Positions 9,201-17,783 of a DNA stretch of 64,000 nt are shown here, one piece after another. Made by a program: the position numbers and the translations under genes. How positions within the stretch are numbered: the first letter of the stretch is position 1; each line of letters starts with the position of its first letter. Under the pieces are notes generated by a model that saw only the letters and a list, made by a program, of their open reading frames with translations, ran no database searches and was not told the origin of the DNA. The stretch is from Bacillota bacterium (GTDB lineage Bacteria; Bacillota; Clostridia; Lachnospirales; Anaerotignaceae), in NCBI GenBank assembly GCA_019422105.1, contig JAHZDZ010000015.1, forward strand, positions 21,190 through 85,189. Reading direction: 5' to 3'.

Positions 9201-9552
9201 TCTCATTGCCACCAATATTTTCATTACCACCGATATTCTCATTACCACCAATATTTTCATTACCACCTATATTCTCGTTACCGCCTATATTCTCATTGCC
9301 ACCGATATTTTCGCTGCCGCCTATATTTTCATTACCACCGATATTTTCGTTACCGCCTATATTCTCATTACCACCGATATTCTCATTACCGCCGGTATTT
9401 TCGTTATCATCTGTAGTTTCACTGCTGATAACTTCATCTGACCCCTCACCCGGCGTGCCGGCAAAAGCACTTGTTGGTGTCAGAGAAAATACCATAATCA
9501 TAAACATCATAACACTGATAAATTTTCTGAACTTTCCTTTCTGCCTCAACAT
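6232..9552 (-). CDS. Large cell-wall-anchored surface protein with hexapeptide repeats and NPKTG sorting signal
   Basis: A secreted protein of 1,106 residues. It has an N-terminal signal peptide ending near AFAG, then a tract of exactly 18 GG(N/S)ENI hexapeptides (low complexity, probably a flexible spacer). Several InlB-like or 'bacterial repeat' beta domains follow (GYVFTGWM, AGWIFNGWKL), then MucBP-like segments and a Pro/Asp/Ala-rich stretch. The C-terminus carries NPKTG (about 1073-1077), a hydrophobic segment and KRKK, a cell-wall sorting signal. The NPxTG form fits class B sortases, and one is encoded next door. I chose the ATG at 9552 because GAGGGG sits 8 nt upstream; an ATG is also in frame at 9570. 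Ligand or adhesion target unknown. Confidence 0.85.
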   Translation of the reverse strand: MLRQKGKFRKFISVMMFMIMVFSLTPTSAFAGTPGEGSDEVISSETTDDNENTGGNENIGGNENIGGNENIGGNENIGGSENIGGNENIGGNENIGGNENIGGNENIGGNENIGGNENIGGNENIGGNENIGGNENIGGNENIGGNENIGGNENIGGSENIDGENLENNESSNVNGIIGGIAPLGIGLGDNGKFNYELLINVSGLTAEYYSALPSDLKEEVREAMGVSSDREVYENLKPVAEGKVSVTVENKRGHIIKLLSEETVEGTLSVKEIPEGATVTVKAIGDSFLAWGTNNGQNGSFVIVSDGDEFTFTIKNNSGYTGKTTGKPALQANHQRQFNLSEIYLAFTEPTPAENTTLYVTLSGQGRYLDDKDIVLVPGDNKNHAYRGTVNYSYTYNEQNYSGSAVVYEDAAFLDELVYQIDIPADLKEITLTAAGSTEDPETSFVLWGKPGVTPTKYTDAAAAHTFKLSEMVYNRDNKPSIEVVFAPKKMAPPAATYNLTVKKDYAGGGTLEMNNANVAAQGQQTVTGISENGDISLKATANEGYVFTGWMVDNYTISDVDGNPADLGSTTNPLEFKMPAKNNVIITACFEKRYDVEYWIPEFGKVYSEFCVTDYVSGAGTEKINAVTLNDAFIRKINTSYGSDVLDAGKQYEYHIIIDGVETPGSLYEATVTSDRKILFRGAEQYVFKFVIIEKPKATVNFHLSPLADVDGKEKHGKFATQADIDNAVTTDYISFDAEVPQVTADAGWIFNGWKLVSYDSEAEPGIDQKIIPAETTIYNVKADRDYVAQYVFAPEKAVINVNYHILGDDGSDLASGAYDPIEIAIDKTAYEVKLAEERLLYPALDAALLEKIPYNNRYYALREPVPATVRLVENGEKTEKSATIDLYYVEGEPIMTEGWLTVEYVNRANGAVLDQTERMPISFALMDLTDEGKLALSAIDAGTVDINGLMHNSITLGDTRYNLNTVPADALHQGDYVFTATALYDRYVPEDGGTIEGPSDDGPTYSGTDITGRTPSDNTVTTIPDAPVPMADAPIVSIPDAVIPMAPVPVTIIEDGEVPMAAAPGIRSENPKTGKGFDATIAWAGLLLAAGALLTELKRKKTS
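9070..9393 (-). repeat. 18 tandem copies of an 18-bp coding repeat
   Basis: 324 bp equal to 18 units of 18 bp, each encoding GGNENI (two units encode GGSENI). Synonymous third positions differ among units, and larger blocks are repeated within the array, as expected from slippage or unequal exchange. The units are in frame, so copy-number change would alter the length of the surface protein without breaking it. Confidence 0.95.
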
Positions 9553-9774
9553 AAACACAACCCCTCTCATCACTGTTTTTTCATCAAAAGAATAAAATAT
9601 TCAATAAATGTTTTATTCAATTTTTCTTACTTTCTTTCAGTATACTGGGTTAAGGTAACATTTCAGTAACAAATCACCAGTAAAAAAGGATTTTTTTGTG
9701 CAAACAGCAAATAAATTTCTTGTTTTCATTTATGCGAGAGAAGAATTTACCAATAATCATTCATAATAAAAAAA

Positions 9775-9798
9775 CAGGACAGTCTAACCGCTGTCCTG
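9775..9798 (-). terminator. Terminator after galT
   Basis: CAGGACAG / CTGTCCTG stem with an 8-nt loop, followed on the minus strand by a run of seven T. It lies 66 bp past the galT stop. The remaining 9574-9774 holds the upstream region of the surface protein gene, with a TATACT-like -10 near 9640-9645. Confidence 0.8.
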
Positions 9799-9863
9799 CC
9801 AACATATCTATACTGCAATAGCATTCTTTTATAACCGATTCATAACTCACTTCAAACAACGTA

Positions 9864-10880
9864 TTATCTGCGGGTTTCTTCCTCTAAAGCAATATCCCTG
9901 TAAAACGCTGCCGCATCCTCCGGCAGTATGGAGTTGATATAGCTTCTGGTGGCAAACTCAAACCCGGCAAAATTCCCCATCCTGGGAACTATACGCAAAA
10001 ACCAGTGGGAATACGGCTCTGTTTCTTCCGCAAAGGGGGAGTCCTCAAAGCAAATATTGTAGCAAATATCCGTGTTTACTTTTTTCACCCGATACAGCAT
10101 ATTTTTCAAAATTTCCGACAGCTTTTGAAGATGAATGCCGTCAAGCTCAGAATAATGAGATATATGCATTTTCGGCGCAATACTGATTTCATAACAGAAT
10201 TTGGACGCATAGGGTGCAAATGCCACAAAATATGCGTTTTCCTCAATCACACGTATTTTTTCCTCCAGCTCATGCTTTAAAATGTCACAGTAAAGACAGC
10301 GTTTTTTCTCCTCGTAATACTGTTTACAGGAGGAGATCATATCTGTCTGCTCCTTCGGGATCACGCCAATTCCTATCATCTGCCAATGCGAATGTACGAT
10401 AGAGGCACCCGCCTCAGGGCCGTTGTTTTTAAATATCTGCACATACAAAATGCCGTCTGTTTGGCGCATTTTATTATATCTTTTTTGCAGTACAGACAGG
10501 ATTTCCGTAATATGATCCTTGGAAAAGTCCTGTAATTTGCCCATGTGCTCCGGCGTATCAACCAAAACCTCATGCAGCCCTATTCCCTCCTTGCCGCAGT
10601 AAAAGCTGTCTCTGTTCACGGAATAATCCTCCCTGGAGAGCGCAGGGAACATGTTTGGAAACACACGGATATTCCACTTTCCGTCTATATCATCCTGATA
10701 AACGCTTTCAGGCGTCAGGTCCTCATTCTCCGGACAAAACTGGCATTTGCAGTCAGGGCTTTGCTTGGGTATGCTTTTTTTAACAAAATCATACGGCCTG
10801 TCCTTACGATTTGCGGCAAATATAACCCACTCTCCAGTTAATAAATCCTGCCTTAGTTCTGACAAGTAAACACATCCCAT
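9864..10880 (-). CDS. galT: Galactose-1-phosphate uridylyltransferase family (HIT superfamily)
   Basis: A protein of up to 338 residues. GalT transfers UMP from UDP-glucose to galactose-1-phosphate in the Leloir pathway. Visible features: N-terminal LRQDLLTGEWVIFA and NRKDRP, a zinc-binding CQFC pair, and the active-site HIT motif HSHWQ preceded by SIVHS. A second C-terminal domain carries HWFLRIVPR. The start is uncertain: the ATG at 10880 has little ribosome binding site, while a TTG at 10865 would match the usual family N-terminus. No galK or galE lies nearby, so a related nucleotidyltransferase role (such as ADP-glucose phosphorylase) cannot be excluded. Confidence 0.85.
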   Translation of the reverse strand: MGCVYLSELRQDLLTGEWVIFAANRKDRPYDFVKKSIPKQSPDCKCQFCPENEDLTPESVYQDDIDGKWNIRVFPNMFPALSREDYSVNRDSFYCGKEGIGLHEVLVDTPEHMGKLQDFSKDHITEILSVLQKRYNKMRQTDGILYVQIFKNNGPEAGASIVHSHWQMIGIGVIPKEQTDMISSCKQYYEEKKRCLYCDILKHELEEKIRVIEENAYFVAFAPYASKFCYEISIAPKMHISHYSELDGIHLQKLSEILKNMLYRVKKVNTDICYNICFEDSPFAEETEPYSHWFLRIVPRMGNFAGFEFATRSYINSILPEDAAAFYRDIALEEETRR

Positions 10881-10967
10881 CTTTTATAGTCTCAATCCCA
10901 AAGAGATTTGTTTTCTCAATAAATACAAATCTGCGGAAACGTCTTGGCCCGAAATATGATCAATCTG

Positions 10968-12617
10968 TTAAGGAGCCACGCTGCCGCTTTTTATAAACCA
11001 GGAGGCTATGGAGTCAAAAATGTTATCCTCCATCGGTTTAATCTCCCCGTAAACACTTTCATCCGTAAAAACAGCGGAATTTCTGAAAACAAGACTGATA
11101 TAGGGCAAATCCTCCGCAATATATTTTTGCAGCGCACTGTAGCTTGTCTTTACCGCTTCCTCCCCCACAGCGCCATATGCCGCCGCCAGGAGAGTGTCCA
11201 TCGTCTCCCTGTTATATCCGGTATAATTGCCATAACCATTTGAACCAAACATAAAGGTCATATCCGGTACGGAGGATAGTTGCCATCCCCCGATAAACAG
11301 ATCAAAATTGCCCTCTTCCAGTCTCTTGACATAGTCGGCAAAAGGAACCTCATCTATTGATGTATTGATGCCAATCGCCCTGAGCTCTTCCGAAAGCCTT
11401 TTTGCCACTTGCTTGCGCTCCTCATTCTCCGTATTCACCATGATGCGCAAATTTAGATCCTGGCTCTGCCCATCTATGGACTTTTCCAATATATTATCCT
11501 GATTTGCGTCCGTCCAGCCTGAACTGTTAAGCAGCGTCTTTGCTGTGGCAAGGTTATATTCATACTGTGCGGTTTCAGGCTCATAATACCAGGCCTTTGG
11601 AGAAACAGGCGTATCGGCGGCAACAGCATGATTCAGATATACGCCCTCTATGACCGCTTCCTTGGGAAGGGCGAAAGCAATGGCCTTCCTTATATTCAAA
11701 TCGCTTAATATAACGCTGTTAAAATTAAATCCTATAAAATCATAGTAGCTTGTCGTGTATTCATAGCGCTTGATGGTTTCTGAATTGTCATAGCGCCCCA
11801 TATCCGTTTCATCTGCTGAAATACAGTCTATAACGCCCTGGTCAAAGGAATAAAGATCGCTGTCCTTATCCGGTGTAATCAACACCTTGACGGCGTCAAT
11901 ATAGCAGGAGATGTCAGCTTTTAAAAGATTAAGCTCCTTGGCTATGACAAAGCTGTCAAATTTATAGGGACCACTGCCCACAGGCTTCATATTATATTCA
12001 CTCTCGGCCATATTCCCGCTGTAGCAGTGTGCGGGGATAACCGGAAAAGTCAAATAGTAGATGTTGCCGCTGAAAACGGAGGCAAAGGTGATGTTGACAG
12101 TATTGCTTCCCGATGCGGAGGCTGACGCTATATTTTCCGCACACTTTTTATAGACTGTATTATCACCGGCATTTTTAATTGCGTTGATGGTAAACACAAC
12201 ATCCTCCGCGGTTACCCTTTTTCCATCGTGCCAGTAATGGTTGTCATCTAAATTCATGGTAAGATTAAGCCCGTCCTCCGAAAAATACCAGCTCTTAGCA
12301 ATAGAGGGCACGGCCCTGTGATTTTCATCAATCTTTAAAAGCGGCTCAAAAATCAAGTGCAGTATTTTGTCAACAGATGCATCCTCGTTGATAATAGGAT
12401 TTAAAGTCTGTGTTGTCCTCATGGACAGCTTGAGTGTGCCGCCGCTGACCGGTGCCACCACGGGCAAGGCCTCTTCCTCTTCTTCACTCTCCGCATTATC
12501 CGCCGCAGAGGCTTCCTCCTGTAATTGGTTTTTATCTTGTGTATTTTCTTCTGCTTTGCGGCAGCCGCTAAAGAGCAAAAAACAGCATAACGCCAAAGCC
12601 AAATATTTATTCTTCAT
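10968..12617 (-). CDS. Orphan peptide-type ABC substrate-binding lipoprotein (family 5)
   Basis: A 549-residue solute-binding lipoprotein. Signal peptide with lipobox FSGC (lipidated Cys-19), an acidic Gln/Glu/Asp-rich linker (about 20-55), then the family-5 body (TTQTLNPIINEDAS, IAKSWYFSEDGLNLTMNL, VTAEDVVFTINAIKN). It is distinct in sequence from the protein at 396-2021. No ABC permease or ATPase flanks it. It may feed a transporter encoded elsewhere, or be a peptide sensor. It lies just downstream of the coaE-transglycosylase pair on the same strand, about 57 bp after it. Confidence 0.9.
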   Translation of the reverse strand: MKNKYLALALCCFLLFSGCRKAEENTQDKNQLQEEASAADNAESEEEEEALPVVAPVSGGTLKLSMRTTQTLNPIINEDASVDKILHLIFEPLLKIDENHRAVPSIAKSWYFSEDGLNLTMNLDDNHYWHDGKRVTAEDVVFTINAIKNAGDNTVYKKCAENIASASASGSNTVNITFASVFSGNIYYLTFPVIPAHCYSGNMAESEYNMKPVGSGPYKFDSFVIAKELNLLKADISCYIDAVKVLITPDKDSDLYSFDQGVIDCISADETDMGRYDNSETIKRYEYTTSYYDFIGFNFNSVILSDLNIRKAIAFALPKEAVIEGVYLNHAVAADTPVSPKAWYYEPETAQYEYNLATAKTLLNSSGWTDANQDNILEKSIDGQSQDLNLRIMVNTENEERKQVAKRLSEELRAIGINTSIDEVPFADYVKRLEEGNFDLFIGGWQLSSVPDMTFMFGSNGYGNYTGYNRETMDTLLAAAYGAVGEEAVKTSYSALQKYIAEDLPYISLVFRNSAVFTDESVYGEIKPMEDNIFDSIASWFIKSGSVAP

Positions 12618-12674
12618 TTTTTCCTCCGGTATCTCCTGCGGGCCTCTCTGTCAAAATTAAATGAAGCTGAAATA

Positions 12675-13241
12675 TCAATACAGTATTTCATAGACCTTCT
12701 TTATAAAATCAACCTTTTTCACATATTTCAGTGTTTCGTTATAGGGAATTTTATCCAGTCTGTAACCGTCTTGGCTCAGCTCCCCATCTGAAAGCCACCT
12801 GGACACATTGCCGCTGCCCGCATTGTATGCGGCCAAAGCCGTGTCCTCATATCCGCTGTACTGTAAAAGAAGCTTATCTATATACCAGCAGCCGATTTCT
12901 ATATTTATTTCGGGTTCATAAAGCATTTCTATATAAAAATTCTCTATACCTATTTCTGACGCACCCCATATAGCCGTTGCCTCTGAAATCTGCATCAGTC
13001 CCTTTGCATTTTTATTGGAAACTGCATTGGTGTCAAAATTACTTTCCGCTTTTATCACAGCGTAAACAAGGGACGGCTCCAAGCCGTATTTTTGTGCATA
13101 AGCCTCCACCTGCTCCGCATATTTCTGCGGAAAAATATACTTTGGTATAATCACAAACCGCAGTATCAAAATAATTGCTGCAAACGCAAGAAAAAGCGAG
13201 GCAGCCCTTTTCACCCTATCTGAATTGAAAATATAAGGCAT
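12675..13241 (-). CDS. Membrane-anchored lytic transglycosylase (SLT domain)
   Basis: A 188-residue murein-degrading enzyme that cleaves the MurNAc-GlcNAc bond to give 1,6-anhydro products. One membrane segment (about 10-32) anchors it outside the membrane. The SLT domain follows: catalytic Glu in AVIKAESNF, then GLMQISEATA, a YEPEINIEIGCWYI segment and AYNAGSGNVSRW. The ATG overlaps the coaE stop by one base (TAATG), so translation is coupled to coaE. Proteins of this size following coaE are common in Clostridia. Confidence 0.92.
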   Translation of the reverse strand: MPYIFNSDRVKRAASLFLAFAAIILILRFVIIPKYIFPQKYAEQVEAYAQKYGLEPSLVYAVIKAESNFDTNAVSNKNAKGLMQISEATAIWGASEIGIENFYIEMLYEPEINIEIGCWYIDKLLLQYSGYEDTALAAYNAGSGNVSRWLSDGELSQDGYRLDKIPYNETLKYVKKVDFIKKVYEILY

Positions 13242-13852
13242 TATATTTTCTCCTTTATACTTATTTTCAATTTATCCAGCAAAACATCTATCTGCTCTTC
13301 CACATAGCAAAGGTCGCCGTTGTTGTCTATTATTTCGTCAGCCGCCCTTTTATATTCCTCTTTGCTTTTTTGGCACTGTATCCTCTTTTTTGCCTGCTCC
13401 CTTGTAATGCCGTCTCTGTCCATAATGCGCTTTATCTGTGTCTCTTCCTCAGATAAAACAGCCCAAACCCTGTCGCATATATCTACAAGGCCGGCTTCAA
13501 TGAGCAAAGGAGCGTCCAATACACAGATGAAAAAGCCTCCCTTTTCAGCTTCCTGTATCCTGCTGAAAATTTCCCGGCATATATATTTGTGAGTGCATTC
13601 ATTTAAAAAAGCCAGCTTATCCTTATCTGAAAAAACAATATCTCCCAGCTTTTTCCGTATGATTTTTTTGTCCCTGTCCAGTATTTCTTCTCCGTAGAAA
13701 GCTATAATTTCATCATATGCCTCCTTTCCAGGCATTATGATGTCATGGGCAATACTGTCGCAGTCTATAATATAGGCGTTCTTTTTTTCCAGGTACGCGC
13801 TCACTACACCTTTACCGCTGCCTGTTCCGCCTGTCAGTCCAATCACTATCAT
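13241..13852 (-). CDS. coaE: Dephospho-CoA kinase
   Basis: A kinase of about 203 residues that phosphorylates dephospho-CoA in the last step of coenzyme A synthesis. The P-loop GGTGSGKG is at the N-terminus, followed by AYIIDCDSIAHDI and the lid segment with RIMDRDGITREQAKKRI. I place the start at 13852, seven bases after an AGGAGA site; an in-frame ATG lies only two codons upstream and is too close to that site. It follows polA by 10 bp, giving a polA-coaE-transglycosylase operon. Confidence 0.93.
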   Translation of the reverse strand: MIVIGLTGGTGSGKGVVSAYLEKKNAYIIDCDSIAHDIIMPGKEAYDEIIAFYGEEILDRDKKIIRKKLGDIVFSDKDKLAFLNECTHKYICREIFSRIQEAEKGGFFICVLDAPLLIEAGLVDICDRVWAVLSEEETQIKRIMDRDGITREQAKKRIQCQKSKEEYKRAADEIIDNNGDLCYVEEQIDVLLDKLKISIKEKI

Positions 13853-13862
13853 ATTCATTCTC

Positions 13863-16523
13863 CTATTTGCATTCAAACCATGTGCTTCCCCTGTGAACAT
13901 CCACTTCCAATGGCACACTCAATTCCACCGCGTGCTCCATATTTTCCTTTAACAGCCCTGCGACTGCTTCCGCTTCCTCTTTGTGCGCCTCAATCAAAAG
14001 CTCGTCATGTACCTGCAAAATCAGCCGAGAGCGGTAGCCGCCCTCCCTCAGCGCTTTTGATACCTTGACCATTGCAATTTTAATAATATCAGCGGCGCTT
14101 CCCTGTATCGGCATATTCATTGCAACCCTTTCGCCAAAGGAGCGCATATTGAAATTATTTGAGTTCAGCTCCGGCATATACCTTCTGCGGCTGAATAAGG
14201 TTGTCACATAACCGTTTTCCTTTGCGTCCGCAATGGTTTTATCCATATATTTGCGAATATTGGGATATTTTACAAAATAGCTGTTAATATAGCTTTCGGC
14301 TTCCTTTCTGGTAATACCCAAATCCTGGCTGAGACTGAAGGCGCCAATTCCATAGACAATGCCAAAGTTGACAGCCTTGGCATTGCTGCGCTGCGCTGCG
14401 GTAACCTCGTCAAAGGGTATATTGAATACCTGAGAGGCCGTCAGCCTGTGTATGTCCTGACCGTTTATAAAGGCATCAATAAGCGTTTCATCATTTGCCA
14501 TATGTGCCAAAACCCTCAATTCAATCTGGGAATAGTCCCCATCCAAAAATACATAATCCTCACTTGTCGGTACAAACACCTTTCTGAGGCTTCTGCCAAG
14601 TTCCAGACGGATTGGAATATTTTGCAGGTTTGGTTCTGTGGAGCTGATTCTTCCTGTAGCTGTAATCGTCTGGTTAAAGGTTGAGTAAATCTTATCTGTC
14701 TTCTCGTCCAGCACATTTAGAAGGCCGTCGGCATAGGTGCTCTTTAACTTGGCGATTTGGCGGTACAGTAAAATCGCCTCCACAATTGGATGCTCTAAAC
14801 GCAGCTTTTCCAATATATCCGCTCCGGTAGAGTAACTGCCTGTTTTTGTTTTTTTGCCGCCCTTCATGCCCAGCTTTTCAAATAGAATGACACCAAGCTG
14901 CTTTGGAGAATTAATATTGAATTCCTCACCGGCCATATGATAAATTTCCTTTGTCAGATAATCCAGATGAACCTCAAGCTCTCTTTGATATTCCAAAAGC
15001 TTTGCCCTGTCTACCTTCATTCCCTCAAATTCCATATCCGCCAGCACATACAGTAAGGGAAGTTCTATGTCATAATAAAGGACTTCCTGTCCGTATTCCC
15101 TGAGTTTTTCCTCCATTATTCCCTTCGCCTGAAAAGCGGTTTGCGCCTGCTGTGCCGCAAAACGGCATCTTGCCTTTTCCTCCATCTCCCAAAGAGATTT
15201 TTTGCTTTTTCCTTTTCCCAGAAGTTCTTCCTCGGAGAGCAGAACCCTGTTTAGAAATTCCCCGGCAATATCATTATACGCATAGGTATCATTGGTCGGA
15301 TTCAACAGATAGGCGGCAATTGCCGTATCAAAACAAACCCTGCCCGGATGAATGCCGTATTTTTTCAAAAGATGGATATCCTTTTTTACATCATGCCCAA
15401 TTTTCTGAAAACTATCTTCCTCTAAAATGCGCCTTGCCGCCTCCGCCAATTCTCCGTCGGAACAGCCCTCGCCTGTTTCAAGCCAAACTCCGCCTGTTTG
15501 GTCGCAATAAACCGCCATGCCCGCCAAAACTGAATTCTCGGACAAAAGCACATAAGAAATCTCACATGGCTTTACAGAAAGCAAAAACCGGCTGATTTCC
15601 TCCTTGTCCTTCAAATAACGGTATTCGTCCCGACGGTCATCCGCACCTGTATCCCCTTTCAAATCAAATCTGGTCAAAAGGCTTTTAAATTCAAGCCTCT
15701 TAAACAACTCATAGGACTTGGTATTAAACATATCCGTGACAGTCAATTCCTCGGGTCTCAATTCCAGGGGCATATTTCTTTCAATGGTTGCGAGGAATTT
15801 GCTCATATGGGCTTTTTCCTCAAATTCTATGATATTGTTCGCCGCCTTTTTCGGCGTTATTTTATCCGCGTTTTGTATTGCCGTTTCAATATTATGAAAC
15901 TCCTGAATGATTTTTGTGGCGGTTTTCTCACCAATCCCCGGCACGCCCGGTATATTATCACTTGCATCCCCCATAAGGGCCTTTAAATCTATAAATTCCA
16001 GAGGCGTTACACCGTATTTTTCGACAACGTCCGCCGCATAATAATCCTCTACTGTCGTCTGGCCCCGGTAGGTTTTGGGAATTTTTATTTTCAGTGTCTC
16101 ACTTGCCAGCTGTAGTAAATCTCTGTCTCCTGATACAACTACTACATTCATTCCTTCCTCTTCCGCCTTTTGGGAAAGAGTGCCCAAAATATCATCCGCC
16201 TCAAAGCCTTCTGCCTCATACTGTCTGATATGCATGGAGGTAAGCACTTCCTTCAAAAGCGGCATCTGCTCTCTGAGCTCTTCAGGCATTCCCTTTCTCG
16301 TTCCCTTATATTCCTCAAATTTTATATGGCGGAATGTAGGCGTGTGCAAATCAAAGGCGACACATAAATAATCGGGTTTTTCCTCATCCATCAGCTTAAA
16401 CATAATATTTAAAAAACCGTAAACAGCATTGGTGTATCTTCCCTCTGCATTGGATAAAAGAGGCACGCCATAATAGGCCCTGTTAGCAATACTGTTTCCA
16501 TCTATTAACATAATTTTTTGCAT
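13863..16523 (-). CDS. polA: DNA polymerase I
   Basis: An enzyme of 886 residues for gap filling and Okazaki fragment processing. Domains: N-terminal 5'-3' exonuclease (LIDGNSIANRAYYG, FEADDILGT, ALMGDASDNIPGVPGIG), a central 3'-5' exonuclease-like domain, and the polymerase domain with motif A DGDYSQIELRVLAH, motif B RSNAKAVNFGIVYG and motif C LQVHDELLIEA. The proofreading domain lacks the Asp-x-Glu metal ligands (the site reads SYVLLSENS), so it is probably inactive, as in many Firmicutes. The start at 16523 follows ACAGGAGG at the correct spacing. In-frame codons reach back to 16601 but lack a ribosome binding site. Confidence 0.95.
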   Translation of the reverse strand: MQKIMLIDGNSIANRAYYGVPLLSNAEGRYTNAVYGFLNIMFKLMDEEKPDYLCVAFDLHTPTFRHIKFEEYKGTRKGMPEELREQMPLLKEVLTSMHIRQYEAEGFEADDILGTLSQKAEEEGMNVVVVSGDRDLLQLASETLKIKIPKTYRGQTTVEDYYAADVVEKYGVTPLEFIDLKALMGDASDNIPGVPGIGEKTATKIIQEFHNIETAIQNADKITPKKAANNIIEFEEKAHMSKFLATIERNMPLELRPEELTVTDMFNTKSYELFKRLEFKSLLTRFDLKGDTGADDRRDEYRYLKDKEEISRFLLSVKPCEISYVLLSENSVLAGMAVYCDQTGGVWLETGEGCSDGELAEAARRILEEDSFQKIGHDVKKDIHLLKKYGIHPGRVCFDTAIAAYLLNPTNDTYAYNDIAGEFLNRVLLSEEELLGKGKSKKSLWEMEEKARCRFAAQQAQTAFQAKGIMEEKLREYGQEVLYYDIELPLLYVLADMEFEGMKVDRAKLLEYQRELEVHLDYLTKEIYHMAGEEFNINSPKQLGVILFEKLGMKGGKKTKTGSYSTGADILEKLRLEHPIVEAILLYRQIAKLKSTYADGLLNVLDEKTDKIYSTFNQTITATGRISSTEPNLQNIPIRLELGRSLRKVFVPTSEDYVFLDGDYSQIELRVLAHMANDETLIDAFINGQDIHRLTASQVFNIPFDEVTAAQRSNAKAVNFGIVYGIGAFSLSQDLGITRKEAESYINSYFVKYPNIRKYMDKTIADAKENGYVTTLFSRRRYMPELNSNNFNMRSFGERVAMNMPIQGSAADIIKIAMVKVSKALREGGYRSRLILQVHDELLIEAHKEEAEAVAGLLKENMEHAVELSVPLEVDVHRGSTWFECK

Positions 16524-16901
16524 TCCAAATCCTCCTGTAAGGATATTAAATTTACGCAGGCAAAACGCAATGCCCGCTGCCATAAAGCGTTCTGATGCCA
16601 AAGCTTTCTGTCAGGCAATCGCTAAAGGCTTATAATCCTTTACCGCTCTATAACGGATATTATACACTAAATTCATGCAAACTACATTAAGAAAATCATA
16701 ATTATACTATTCTTTTTTCGAAACAAACAGGAAACAATTTCTGAAATCATATCGCAATTTTTTAATGCAGAGGAAGATAACTTGCTGCTGCAATAAAACA
16801 GCGGCAAATAATACGCACCGATTCCCCTGCCGCCCTGCGGATGATGTATCATAAACATTTTTTACAGAAATATAAAAGGACAGGGAATCCTGTCCTGTTT
16901 T
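16524..16901. other. Intergenic stretch upstream of polA with a dispersed 18-mer
   Basis: No gene seen. At 16782-16799 it contains an exact copy of the 18-mer TTGCTGCTGCAATAAAAC, also found at 4983-5000. It contains AT-rich sequence that could hold the polA promoter, but I cannot choose a convincing -35/-10 pair. Confidence 0.5.
16874..16899 (-). terminator. Terminator after the stalk-domain gene
   Basis: AAAGGACAGG-gaat-CCTGTCCT stem immediately after the stop codon at 16902 on the minus strand, followed by a T-rich tail. Confidence 0.75.
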
Positions 16902-17783
16902 TTACTGCGGCATATGAATGATAACTGCATTGTCTTTTTCGGACCAAAACACATCTGCACCCGCTCCCTCGCAGAGAGTCCTCACAGGAACCATAAGTCT
17001 TCCTTTAACGGAATAAGTATTCACGCCCAAATCAATCCCTTCCCCACTCAATGACGCCTTATCATAGTCAAGGCGAAATACCATGGATGCCTCTCCTTTT
17101 TTTATTTCAACTTGCCTGCTTCCGTCATACCAGGTATAGCTGCCGTCCAGCTTATCCACCATCTCCCCTGCCGGAACCATTATCCTCCCCGCGCACATTT
17201 TCGGCGCAGTGTCAAAAAACAGTTGTTTTCCGTTCAAATATATTTTTGCATCCTCTTCATTCTCATTGGTATCCTCAAACGCCGATATTGTATAAATCAG
17301 CGTATCCTCTCCCACATCATACGTAAATTTCATACCGTGACTGATAAAAGAATTCTTTCTGCTTTCAGTCGAATTGGAAAGTTCAATATTGTCACTGATT
17401 ACAATGTCAAAAGGTATTTCAGAAGCAAAATCAGAGGTGAGATAGGCACAGAGCAAATCAAATTGCTTTTTATATCCGCTGAATGCCTCCTCAGACAGTC
17501 CGGCTCTTCCCGTCATAATGATAGACGCGCTATTTATAAAATCTTCCTCATCTTCACATTGGATACCAACGGAAATGTATGGGTTTACAATACTGATATA
17601 TCCCTTCTCTGATCTGATCGGAGATGGTATTCCCTTATCTTCCGATTTTATCCTCCATTGCTGCATAAATTCACCGCAGGTTATATCAAAATGCTTTTCC
17701 GATACAGTATATTGTCCATATGCCGTTGTCACGGTCATAACAGACAGAACCAGAGTCAGCCACAATATTTTCCACTTCTTCAT
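16902..17783 (-). CDS. Secreted stalk-domain protein (copper amine oxidase N-terminal-like)
   Basis: A protein of about 293 residues. An N-terminal signal peptide (ends near TAYGQ) precedes a roughly 165-residue domain that I do not recognise. The C-terminus has the stalk / copper amine oxidase N-terminal-like domain: IYLNGKQLFFDTAPKMCAGRIMVPAGEMVDKL, then LGVNTYSVKGRLMVPVRTLCEGAGADVFW...AVIIHMPQ. Such domains are common at the surface of Clostridia and are thought to be structural or binding modules, not oxidases. The ATG at 17783 (MKKW) is preferred over 17789. Single gene; function unknown. Confidence 0.8.
   Translation of the reverse strand: MKKWKILWLTLVLSVMTVTTAYGQYTVSEKHFDITCGEFMQQWRIKSEDKGIPSPIRSEKGYISIVNPYISVGIQCEDEEDFINSASIIMTGRAGLSEEAFSGYKKQFDLLCAYLTSDFASEIPFDIVISDNIELSNSTESRKNSFISHGMKFTYDVGEDTLIYTISAFEDTNENEEDAKIYLNGKQLFFDTAPKMCAGRIMVPAGEMVDKLDGSYTWYDGSRQVEIKKGEASMVFRLDYDKASLSGEGIDLGVNTYSVKGRLMVPVRTLCEGAGADVFWSEKDNAVIIHMPQ

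Noticed and set aside
9070..9393. Possible CRISPR array
   Set aside because: Repeats are 18 bp, directly adjacent without spacers, and in frame within a coding sequence; no cas genes.
8981..9595. A 204-residue plus-strand frame with FSLPPI repeats
   Set aside because: It is the mirror of the 18-bp repeat array in the surface protein gene; a repeat whose length is a multiple of three stays open on both strands. No ribosome binding site or family.
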